DNA of 64,000 nt from Lichenostomus cassidix (taxonomy: Eukaryota > Chordata > Aves > Passeriformes > Meliphagidae). The first letter of the stretch is position 1. Every line of letters begins with the position of its first letter. Positions 44,481-55,000 of this stretch are shown here, piece after piece. The position numbers and the translations under genes are program-made. The notes below the pieces were generated by a model. The model saw only the letters and a program-made list of their open reading frames with translations, did no database searches and was not told the DNA's origin. The stretch covers positions 372,001 to 436,000 of the forward strand of contig VLJF02000839.1 in NCBI GenBank assembly GCA_008360975.2. The letters run 5' to 3'.

Positions 44481-47400
44481 ATGGCCGGGAAGGTGGCACT
44501 GCTGCTGTGGGGTGAGTGCCCTGGGCACAGGGGTGACAGCCCAGGGATGGCCCTGGGGAGGCAGAGAGCGGTGGGGAGGGGGCACAGGGGGCTGCAGGGT
44601 CCCCTGAGGTCCCCAGTGCCAGCAGAGCCAGTCCGTGGGGGTGACCAGGGTTGTGGGGTGGCCTTGGGGACAGGAGAGAGGGGACAGAAAGGTGGGGACA
44701 GTATTGGGGGACACGGGTGTGGGGAGGGACCATGGGGCTGGGGCGGGTGTGGGGACAGGGGCAGGGACACAGGGGTGCAGGGACAGGGACAAGGGGTGGT
44801 GGGGACAAGGACAGTCGGGATGGGATATGGGGACAGGTGCTGTGGGGCAGGTGGGGTGAGCTGTGCCAGCACGGGGTGGCCGCGGTGTCCCTGTCCCCGA
44901 GACATCCGTGCCATTCTGTCCTCATGGGGACCGTTTGGGGACAATGCAACTCTACATCTCCTGTGTGTCGCTGTTCCCGAGGTGCCACCCTTACTCAGAC
45001 CCTGTCCTTTCTCCCTTCCAGCCCAGACCCTCAGCCTCGCTGGTGAGTCCCCAAGGGATGCCATGTCCCCACCCCGCTGTCCCCAGCCCTGTGCTGGCCC
45101 TGGCAGGCTGGTGTCCCCTGTCACCCGCAGGTGCTCAGACCACCCAGCTCCTCGTGGATCCCCCCTGGACACCAGCGGTGCTGTGGGACAGAGTGACACT
45201 GACCTGCCAGGGCTCGGGGACACCCAGTGACACCATTTGGTACCAGGATGGGCAGCGCTGGTGGCAGAATGCAGCTGACCACTTGATTATCGATTGGAGT
45301 GGCACCTACAAGTGTGACAAACCCGGCACTGGGCTCAGCCCATCCTTGAGCGTCCTAAATGGTGAGGGAGGTTTGTGTCCCCAGCCTGTCACCCACGGGG
45401 ACCCTGAGGGCTCTGGGTGAGCTCTGCTGCCTGGGTGATCCCCTGGTGTGACCAAAGCCTGTTCCCTGCACATGGGGACATCCCAGAGCATCCCAGGGTG
45501 AGGGGACTTCCCTCCTGGAATTGGGGACCCCTGAGGTGTTGGAGGTGACACAGTGGGGGTCCAGGTGCCATCGGGACATGCCGGTGTGATATGTCCCCAC
45601 TTGTCCCCAGACCCGTTGGTGCTGCAGGTGCCAGCGCGGCCGCTGGTGGAGGGCGACACGGTGACACTGCGCTGCCGGGGCTGGCAGAACTCCCCTGTCA
45701 CCTCGGTGTCCTTCTACCGTGAGGAGGAGGAGCTGGGCTGGGCCGTCAATGGGACCGAGCTGTCCCTGTCCCCCCTGCAGCTGAACCACAGCGGCAGCTA
45801 TCGCTGCAAGGGCTGGGTGAGCATCGGAACGTCACTGTGGGAGGAGTCAGAGCCAGTGACAGTGACAGTGCCGGGTGAGCACCGCAAAGCCCCGACAGCC
45901 CCACGGCCTGTCCCCAGCACACTCGCGATCATCATCCTCACTCCCATCTCACCCCCAGAGCTCTTCCCGGTGCACGGCAACCCCGACAGCCTCCCCGGGT
46001 ACCCCAGACACAACTGGGGACCCCCAGCCCTCGCTGACCCCCTGCCCGGGTCTCCCCATCACTGCCCTTCCTGGGCTCCTCCCCGGATCCTCCCAGCCTT
46101 GCCCGGCTCCCCCATATCCCCTGCTCTGCTCCCTTCATCCCCCATTTCCGGGGTGGCCGCGGTGTCCCCATCCCCGAGCGATCCGTGCCACATTGGTGTC
46201 CCCAAGGGGACAGTTTGGAGACAGCCCCCTCACCTTGTCCCCTGGGTGCCACTGTCCCCGAGGTGCCACCCTTGCTCAGACCCTGTCCCTTCTCCCTTCC
46301 AGCCCAGACCCTCAGCCTCGCTGGTGAGTCCCCAAGGGATGTCATGTCTCTGCCCTGCTGTCCCCATCCCCACGGTGGCCCTGGCAGGCTGCTGTCCCCT
46401 GTCACCTGCAGGTGCCCAGACCCCCCAGCTCCTCGTGGATCCCCCCTGGACACCGCCGGTGCTGTGGGACAGAGTGACACTGACCTGCCAGGGCTCGGGG
46501 ACATCCGGTGTCACCTACTGGTACAAGGACGGGTGGAGTTCGTGGCAGAAGGGAGGCGACAACTTCACTGTCACCGAGAGTGGCACCTACAGATGTGACA
46601 GACCTGGCACGGGGCGCAGCCCAACCGTGAAGGTCTCAAACGGTGAGGAAGGTTTGTTTCCCCAGCCTGTCACCCGCGGGGACCCTGAGGGCTCTGGGTG
46701 AGCTCTGCTGCCTGGGTCACCCCCTGGTGTGACCAGAGCCTGTCCCCTGCACATGGGGACATCCCAGAGCATCCCAGTGCCATGGGACCCTGTTGGAATT
46801 GGGGACTCCCTGGTGTACTCTGTGTGACACAGTGCGGGTCCTGGTGCCGTAGGGACATGCCGGTGTGATGTGTCCCCACTTGTCCCCAGACTGGCTGGTG
46901 CTGCAGGTGCCAGCGCGGCCGCTGGTGGAGGGGGACACGGTGACACTGCGCTGCCGGGTCAGGGACAGCTACTCTGTCACCTCGGTGTCCTTCTACCGCG
47001 ATAAGGAGGAACTGGGCTGGGCCGTCAATGGGACCGAGCTGTCCCTGTCCCCCCTGCAGCTGAACCACAGTGGCAGCTATCGCTGCAAGGGCTGGGTGAG
47101 CTTCGGAACGTCACTGTGGGAGGAGTCAAAGCCGGTGACAGTGACAGTGCACGGTGAGCACCACACAGCCGCCACCCCGACAGCCCCACAGCCTCTCCCT
47201 GGCAGCCTTGGGGTCACCGTCCCCATCTCCCATCACCGCCTGGAGTCCTCCATCCTTCCCCTACAGCCTGCCGGGTCACCCAGCCCTGTTGGAGGTCCCT
47301 CCAGTGTCCCCAGGTCACACCACCCCTGTCTGCATCCCCTCACCCCTCTCTGGGGTCCCCTATATCCCTTTCCATGTCTCCCCTCCCTGAATCTCCCACC

Positions 47401-49082
47401 ACTCCCTTTCTCACCCACTCGGGTCTCCTCCACCCTCTCCTACATCTCCTCCCTCCGCTCCTCATGTCCCCATCACACCCATGTCCCCCCACAGGGATCC
47501 CAGTATCAGGGGTGTCCCTGTCAGCACAGCCCCCCCGGGGGACAGGTGGCACTGGGTGACAGCCTGGTGCTGAGCTGCACGGTGGCTGCGGGGACAGGTC
47601 CCCTGTCCTTCTCCTGGCACCGGGAGGGCTCGGGGACACTGCTGGGCACTGGCTCTAAAGTGGAGCAGCACCGTGTTGGCGACAATGACAGTGGCTGCTA
47701 CCAGTGCCGAGTCAGCAGTGGGGACAGTGTGGCTGAGAGTGACCCACTGATGGTCACCGTCCTGGGTGAGAGTGACCCTCGGGCTGGGGGTGACCCCAAA
47801 CTCGGCATCCCCAATCCCACCCATCCCATCCTCATTGCCCACAGCTGGTGCAGCTCCCTCAGCCCTGTCTCTGTCCCCGCAGTGCCCGTGGCCAATGCCA
47901 CCATCACCCCTGGCCCCCTGGCACTCCAGGTGCACACAGGTGACAACGTGACCCTGCGCTGCTCGGTGCAGGTAGGCTCAGCACCTGTCACCTTCACCTG
48001 GCTGCGCGACGGGCTGGAGGTGGCCCAGGGTCCCCTCCTGGAGCTTGGGGACATCGATGTGGGACATTCTGGCACCTACCAGTGTGTGGCCACCAACCAG
48101 CTGGATGAGCACCGCGTGTTCCGGGCGCTCAGCCCAGAGCTGGCCCTGGAGGTGACACCGCGGGGACACTGGGGCACAGGTGGGGTCACATGGGGTCACG
48201 GGGGGTGCAGGACCTTTGAGGTTCTTGGTGACCCCAGTGTGTCCTTTTCTGTCCCCAGCAGTGGCCGCAGGGGTCGGTGGTTCCCTGTTGCTCCTGGTTC
48301 TGCTCCTGGCTGTCATCCTGGGCTGGCGCCGGTGGCACCGCACGGGTGGGTGACACTGGGGGTCCCGGGGAGGGGCGGGAATCCCCCCAGAGTGGGGGAC
48401 CGATGGGGTGACACCCACAGCCCCTGGGTTGGGGTGGAGCTGAACCCCCAGTGACCTTAGCTAAGCTCCTGTGGGGTTTGGGGCAGCGTTGGGATTTTGG
48501 GGTTTTTTCGGGGGTCCTGCGGGAATTGGGAGGTTTCCCCTCCCTGCCGGACTTGGGGCTCTGGGGGCTCAGGGGGTCCGGAGCTTTGGGGTGGTTCAGG
48601 GGTGCTCGGGGGTCCCGGGGGGAGTCAGGGGTCCTGGGAGGTTTCCGTGGCCCCAGGGACCCCACAGTCACCTCTCCTCTTTCCCTTGCAGCCGCCAGGA
48701 AGCCCCAGGACACGTGAGTGGGGGGCTGCAGCCATGACCCCCTTTTACCCCACCCCAAAACCCCCCGGCCCTACAGACACCCCCTTGTCCCCGCAGGGTC
48801 CCCTCGGCCCCCCCGGAGGATGGGGAGGTGCTTTACACCCAGGTCGTGAGCAGAGCGAGGGCAGAGGGTGAGTACGGGTGTTGGGGACAGGGACAGGGAC
48901 AGCGACAGCGACAGGGACAGCGACAGGGACAGGGATACGTCACCCACGGGTGTCATGTCCCCCAACCGGTGTCTCTCGCAGGGTCCCCCCGTGCCACATC
49001 CCCCCAGGTGACCTACGCGGAGCTGCCGAGACCCCACGGGCCACAGCAGGACTCCGGTGACATCTATGAAAATGCGCTGTGA
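44481..49082 (+). CDS. FCRL unit D, inhibitory-type Fc receptor-like gene with duplicated D1-D2 and intact ITIMs
   Basis: Exons: 44481-44511, 45022-45042, D1 45131-45361, D2 45611-45874, mini-exon 46303-46323, D1' 46412-46642, D2' 46890-47153, D4 47495-47765, D5 47883-48179, membrane 48259-48345, tail 48692-48713, 48797-48867, 48982-49082. The membrane exon differs from B and C (GGSLLLLVLLLAVILGW, then Arg-Arg). The tail carries VLYTQV and VTYAEL, both canonical ITIMs (V/L-x-Y-x-x-L/V) that could recruit SHP phosphatases, plus DIYENAL. D4 has the same extra C as unit C (271 nt), which would cause an early stop. D4 is a symmetrical phase 1-1 exon, so skipping it leaves an open receptor D1-D2-D1'-D2'-D5-TM-ITIM. 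Without the extra base the protein would be about 636 aa. The NHSGSY and NATI motifs are likely N-glycosylation sites. Confidence 0.8.
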
Positions 49083-49614
49083 CACTGGGGACACTGGGGA
49101 CCCTGGGGACACTGGGAGCACTGGGGACACTGGAGGTCCCCACCCGTGACCACCCCCCGTGTGTTCCCCCCGCTCTCCTGGGTGCCCGCCCTGCCCGGGG
49201 GTGCTCACGAGTGGAGGTCCCATGTGGGGTCTCTTTCCCCTCCCAGTGCTCCCAGTATCCCCAGAGGCTTTCCCATCCCCTTCCCAGCTGCCGGCACTGG
49301 CCCTGTCCCCTCCCCGCCCGTGGCCACCAGGAACTGCCGGCAGCTGGCCCTGTCCCCTCCCCCCCGTGGCCACCACCCCTCTGTCCCTCTGAGCCCCACG
49401 GATTTGGGAAAACCTGCGTGGGACCAGCGCAGCGTGACCCGAAATGGCCGGAGCTGGCAGGGGGTGCTGGGGACACCCCGAGGGACACGAGGGACACCCC
49501 GGGGGACACGAGGGACACCCTGCAGCCCTGGAGGAGCCCCCGGCTCAGGAGGGACGGGTGGGGGGAAGGAGTTTTTCAGGTTTATTTTACTTCTCGTTTA
49601 TCATTTAGATGGAA

Positions 49615-49620
49615 AATAAA
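49615..49620 (+). terminator. polyadenylation signal AATAAA, FCRL unit D
   Basis: AATAAA in GGAAAATAAATGC, 530 bases after the unit D stop. The 3' UTR from 49083 has no other feature, apart from similarity of 49290-49475 to 27130-27335. Confidence 0.55.
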
Positions 49621-49814
49621 TGCAATTATTTGCCCCAAATCGAGTCCGTTTTGTCCCTGAGGAGCTGAGCTCTCCCCGCCCTAATCCCAACCCTGCCCCC
49701 CTCGGGGGGTCGCGGGCTGGGGTCACCCCAAGGGGGTCCTGGGGGTTTGGGGGCTCCAGGGTCGATCCCAAACCCTCTCCCGCTCTGGGGCTTTTTCCTT
49801 GCTTTATTTCCGGA

Positions 49815-50075
49815 GGGGGGACACGGCGGGGACAGGATGGGGACTCGGTGGGGATATGACAGGGACACGGTGGGGACACGGTGGGGATATGATGAGGATG
49901 GCGGGGCACGGCGGGGACACGATGGGGACACAGTGGGGACACGGCAGGGACACGGAGGGGACACGGTGGGGATATGACAGGGACATGGTGGGGACACGGC
50001 AGGGACACGATAGGGATATGACAGGGACACGATAGGGATATGACAGGGACACGGTGGGGACATGGCAGGGTCGTG
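49815..50075. repeat. GGGACACGGTGGGGATATGACA minisatellite
   Basis: About 15 units of GGGGACACGGTGGGGATATGACA or shorter forms, in the intergenic space between FCRL unit D and PEX19. Confidence 0.9.
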
Positions 50076-50194
50076 CCCAGGAAGGGACAGCCACTGGTCA
50101 CTCCGCCCCGAGGGTCACTCCGGGCACAGGGACCCACCAAGGACACCGGGCACGAGTGGCCCCAGGGGTGACCTGTGACCGTGAGGGACTGAGA

Positions 50195-50410
50195 CCCCAA
50201 AATCCAGGACCCCAACATCCAGGACCCCAACATCCAGGACCCCAAAATCCGGGACCCCAACATCCGGGGACCCCAAAATCCGGGACCCCAAAATCTGGGG
50301 GCCCGGGATGTGAGACCCCAAAATCTGCGACCCGAGGGACTGCGACTTCCAAGAGCTGCGACCCTGAGAACTGGGACCCCAAAATCTGGGACCCCAAGGG
50401 TTGGGACCCC
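50195..50410. repeat. GACCCCAAAATCCGG minisatellite
   Basis: About 14 units of CCAGGACCCCAACAT, 15-16 bp; the last few are degenerate. Confidence 0.9.
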
Positions 50411-50439
50411 ACGAGGGGATCACGGTCCCTGATCCGGGG

Positions 50440-51840
50440 GGATTCCCTGTCCCCAGTCCATGGTGGGTCCCAGTCACTGTTCCCGGTCGCTGTTCCTGTT
50501 CCCGGTCACTGGTCCCGGTCCGTGCTCCCGGTTCCTATTCCCGGTCCATGGAGGAGACCCTTTCCTGTTCCCCGTCCCTGTTCCCTGTCCCTGTTCCCAG
50601 TCTCCGCTGCCGTCACTCTTCCCAGGCAATGTTCCCAGTCCCTGTCCCCCGTCCCTGTTCCCTGTCCCTGTTCCCGGTCCCAGTTCCTGGTCCACGGAGC
50701 GGTCCCTGTCCCGACCCCCGTCCCTGTTCCCGGTCCCCGTTGCCGATAACGCCCACTGTTTCCGATCTCTGTCCCCGTCCCCGGTCTCTGTTTCTGTCCC
50801 CGGTCCCCGGTCCCGGTACTCGACCCCTGTCCCCGATCCCGGTCCCCCTACACGGTCCCTATTCCCGACTCTGCCTCCCGGTCCCGGTCCCCGTTTCCGA
50901 TCTCGGTCCTTGTTGCCGACCCTAGTCCCTGCTCCCAGTTTTGGTCTCTGCTCTCTGTTCCCGATCCCGGTCCCTGTCCCCGATCCCAGTCCCTGTCCCT
51001 GATCCCGGTCCCTGTCCCCGATCCCGGTCCCTGTCCCCGGTCCCTGTCCCTGTCCCCGGTCCCTGTCCCTGATCCCGGTCCCTGTCCCCTGTCCCCGGTC
51101 CCTGTCCCTGTCCCCTGACCCCTATCCCCTGTCCCCTGTCCCCTGTCCCCGGTCCCTGTCCCTGATCCCGGTCCCTGTCCCTGATCCCGGTCCCTGTCCC
51201 CGATCCCGGTCCCTGTCCCCGATCCCGGTCCCTGTCCCCGATCCCGGTCCCTGTCCCTGATCCCGGTCCCTGGTCCCGACGCCAGTCCTCGTACCCGGTC
51301 CCTGTTCCCGACTCTGATTCCCGGTCCCCACTTCCGATCCTGGTCCCCGTTTCCGATCCCAGTCTCTGTTCCCAACCCCGGTCCCTGTTCCCTGTCCCCG
51401 ATACCGGTCCTGTTTCCGATCGCCATCCCTGTCCCTGATCCCAGTCCTCGGTCCCGGTCCCCGTTCCCAATCCTGGTCCCTGTCCCCGTTTGGAGTTCCC
51501 GATCCCTGTCCCCGATCTCGATCCCGGTCCCTGTTCCCGATCCCTGCTTCCGACCGCCGTTCCCGGTCCCTGACCCCGGTTCCCGTTCCCGGTCCCTGAC
51601 CCCGGTTCCCGTTCCCGGTCCCTGACCCCGGTTCCCGTTCCCGGTCCCTCACCCCTGTTCCCGTTCCCGGTCCCGGTCCCTGACCCCGGTTCCCGTTCCC
51701 GTTCCCGGTCCCTGACCCCGGTTCCCGTTCCCGGTCCCTCACCCCGGTTCCCGTTCCCGTTCCCGGTCCCTCACCCCGGTTCCCGTTCCCGATTGCCGTT
51801 CCCGATCCCAGTCCCTCACCCCGGTCCCGTTCCGGTTCCG
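50440..51840. repeat. GTCCCTGTCCCCGATCCCG minisatellite upstream of PEX19
   Basis: About 1.4 kb of GTCCCTGTCCCTGATCCCG, GTTCCCGGTCCCTGACCCCG and related units that reach the edge of the PEX19 CpG promoter. Long open frames on both strands are periodic artefacts of the repeat. Confidence 0.9.
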
Positions 51841-51844
51841 GGTT

Positions 51845-52030
51845 TTCCAGGGGGCGGGGCCGGGCGGGGGCGTGTCCTCCCCGTGGGCGGGAAAGGGGCG
51901 TGTCGGCGCAGAGCGCCCCCTGGCGGCGGGCGGAGCGGGCCAAGATGGCGGCGGAGCCGGAGCCGGGCCCGGGCTCGGGGACAGACCCGGAGCTGGAGGA
52001 GCTGCTGGACAGTGAGGGGGGAGCGGGGGG
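51845..52030 (+). promoter_or_regulatory. PEX19: PEX19 CpG promoter with YY1 site at the start codon
   Basis: GGGGCGGGGCCGGGCGGGG boxes are followed by AAGATGGCGGC (51942-51952), a YY1 consensus that overlaps the initiator ATG, a common TATA-less housekeeping arrangement. Confidence 0.65.
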
Positions 52031-55000
52031 CTGCGGGGTGAGGGGGAACCGGGGGGACTGAGGGGTTATTGGGGTCTGAGGGGAACCGGGGAGCGGCGGC
52101 TCTGGGGTGAGGGGGAACCGGGGGACTGAGTGGCCTGCGGGGTTATTGGGGTTGGGGGCACGGGGGCTGCAGGGGTGAGGCGAAACCGGGGTTGAGGGTT
52201 TGGGGTCTGGAGCTGGGAGGCTCTGGCGTGAGCGAAACCGGGGGGACTGAGGGGTTATTGGGGTCTGAGGGAGGACCGGGGGACTGAGGGGGCTTTGGGG
52301 TTATTGGGGTTCGGGGCACGGGGGTCTTCAGGGAGTACCGGGGGCACTCAGGGTCACTGGGTGCTTTGAGGGTTCGGGGGTCATTAGGGTGAGGGGGAAC
52401 GGGGGAACCGGGGGCTTTGGGATGAGGGGGTTATTGGGGGTTTATTGGGGTCTGGGGGCTGCGCGTCACTGGGGCAATGGGAGTGGGGGTCATTGGGGTG
52501 AGGGCATGGGGGGGCTTTGGGGTGAGGGAAACCGGGGGGACTGAGGGGACTGAAGGGTTATTGGGGTCTGGGGGCTGCGAGTCACTGGGGTCATTGGGGT
52601 GAAGGGGAACGGGGAGCATGTGGGGGTTTTGGGGTGAGGGGGTCCAGGAGGGCCGGGGTCGTTGGGTGTTTTAGGGGTTCGGGGGTTATTAGGGGCGATG
52701 GGGTCTGGGGTCATTAGGGTGAGGGCATGGGGGGCTTTGGGGTGAAGGGGGTCGGGAAGGGCTGAGGGTTATTGGGGTGAGGAGGGCTTGGGGTTTTTTT
52801 ATTATCTTATTAGGGTTGGGGGATTCCAGGGGGTCATTGGGTGCCATGGGGGTCTGAGGGGTGTGGAGGTTCTTGGGGTGCGGTGGGCGTTATTGGGGTA
52901 CAGGGGGTTCCCGGGGTTATTGGGGTCCGAGGGGTCTGGGGGTCACTGGGGAGGGGCTGAGGCAGTTATTGGGGTGGGGGGTTTTGGGGTCTGGGGATTA
53001 TTGGGGTGCAGGGGGGCCTGCAGGGTGTGAGGGCGGTGGGGCTTTTGGGGTGCAGTTCTCGGGGTGCAGTTACTGGGGTGCAATGGGATTTAGGTTATTG
53101 GGGTACGGTTTTGGGGTGCAATTAAGGGTGGGGGTTATTGGGGTGCAGCTCTTGGGGTACAGTGGGTTGGGGGTTATTGGGGTGTTCTTGGGCTGGTATT
53201 TTTTGGGGCTGGTGTTTTTTGGGGTGCAGTAGGACTGGGGATTACTGGGGTGCAGCTCGTGGGTGTGCAGTGCCCCTGAGGGGTTATTGGGTTGCAATAG
53301 GGCTGGGGATTAATGGGGTGTGGTGAGACTGGGGGGGAGTTTGGGGTGCAATAGGGCCAGGGGTTATTGGGGTGCAGTTCTTGGGGTGTGGTGGGATCGG
53401 AGATTAGGGGGTGCAGTGGGGTTTGGGGCTTATTGGGGTGCAGTTACTGGGGTGCCATTGGGATGGGGGTATTGGGGTTATGGGGTTATGGGGGTGCAGT
53501 TTTGGGGTGCAGTTATTGGGGTGCAATTAGGTGGTTATTGGGGTGCACTTTTGGGGTGCAATCAGTTGTTGGGGTTATTTGGGGCAGTTTGGGGGTACAG
53601 TTGTTGGGGTGCAGTTATTGGGGATTATTGGGTGCAGTTATTGGGGTTCAGTTAGGGGCTGGGGTTATTGGGGTGCAGTTTTGGGGTGCAATTAGGGCTG
53701 GTGGTGGTTATTGGGATGCTGTTATTTGGGTTCAGTTTGGGGTGGGAGTTATTGGGGTGCTGTTTTGGGGTGCAATTAGGGCTGGTGGTGGTTATTGGGT
53801 GCATTTATTTGGGTTCAGTTTGGGGTGCCGTTTTGGGGTGCAATTGGGGCTGGTAGTGGTTATTGGGGTGCAGTTATTTGGGTTCATTTTGGGGTGCAGT
53901 TTTGGGGTGCAATTAGGGCTGGTGGTGGTTATTGGGGTGCAGTTATTTGGGTTCATTTTGGGGTGCAGTTTTGGGGTGCAATTAGGGCTGGTGGTGGTTA
54001 TTGGGGTGCAGTTATTGGTGTTCATTTTGGGGTGCAGTTTTGGGGTGCAGTTATGGCTGGTGGTGGTTATTGGGGTGCAGTTATTTGGGTTCATTTTGGG
54101 GTGCAGTTTTGGGGTGCAGTTATGGCTGGTGGTGGTTATTGGGGTGCAGTTATTAGGGCTCAGTTTGGGGTGCAGTTTTGGGGTGCAGTTATGGCTGGTG
54201 GTGGTTATTGGGATGCAGTTATTTGGGCTCAGTTTGGGGTGCAGTTTTGGGGTGCAATTGGGGCTGCTGGTGGTTATTGGGATGCAGTTATTAGGGCTCA
54301 GTTTGGGGTGCAGTTTTGGGGTGCAATTGGGGCTGCTGGTGGTTATTGGGATGCAGTTATTAGGGCTCAGTTTGGGGTGCAGTTTTGGGTTGCAGTTATC
54401 GCTGGTGGTGGTTATGGGGTGCAGTTATTTGGGTTCAGTTTGGGGTGCAGTTTTGGGTTGCAGTTATCGCTGGTGGTGGTTATGGGGTGCAGTTATTTGG
54501 GCTCAGTTTGGGGTGCAGTTTTGGGGTGCAGTTATTTGGGTTCAGTTTGGGGTGCAGTTTTGGGGCGCACTCAGTGGCCTTTATCGGGATTCAGCGCATT
54601 GGGATCCACATGCTGGCACCCTGTGCCTCACCCCCTAGCCCTCCCGGCCCAGTTTTGGGGTCCCCCTGACCCCATTCCCCCTCCAGGTGCCCTGGATGAC
54701 TTCGACCGCAGCCGCCCCGCTCCCCCTGCCCCTGCCAGCTCCTCCTCGCCCCCCTCCCCATCCCCTTCCTCCGACTCCGCCAAGGTGGGACCCCAAAATC
54801 CCTTTTCCCCCCATTTTGGGGCCGCACGGCCCCGCTGACTCCCGTGCCCAGGGCTCGCTGTTCTCCTCGCAGGAGAGGTTTTTCCAGGAGCTCTTTGAGG
54901 GCGAGCTGGCGGCGCAGGCGGCGGCTGAGTTCCAGGAGGCCATGCAGGAGCTGGCCCGGCAGGAACCGCAGCTCGTCGAGCAGTTCCAGAAACTCTCCGA

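Noticed and set aside
50848..51943. Minus-strand Gly-Arg-Asp repeat frame (GTGTGIRDRDRDQG type)
   Set aside because: Direct translation of the GTCCCTGTCCCCGATCCCG repeat; no start context, splice sites or homologue.
53367..54838. Two overlapping plus-strand frames of about 350-420 codons across PEX19 intron 1
   Set aside because: All frames encode the same GVQLxGLSLGCSF-like repeat because the unit lacks stops. The bases are intronic and end at PEX19 exon 2.
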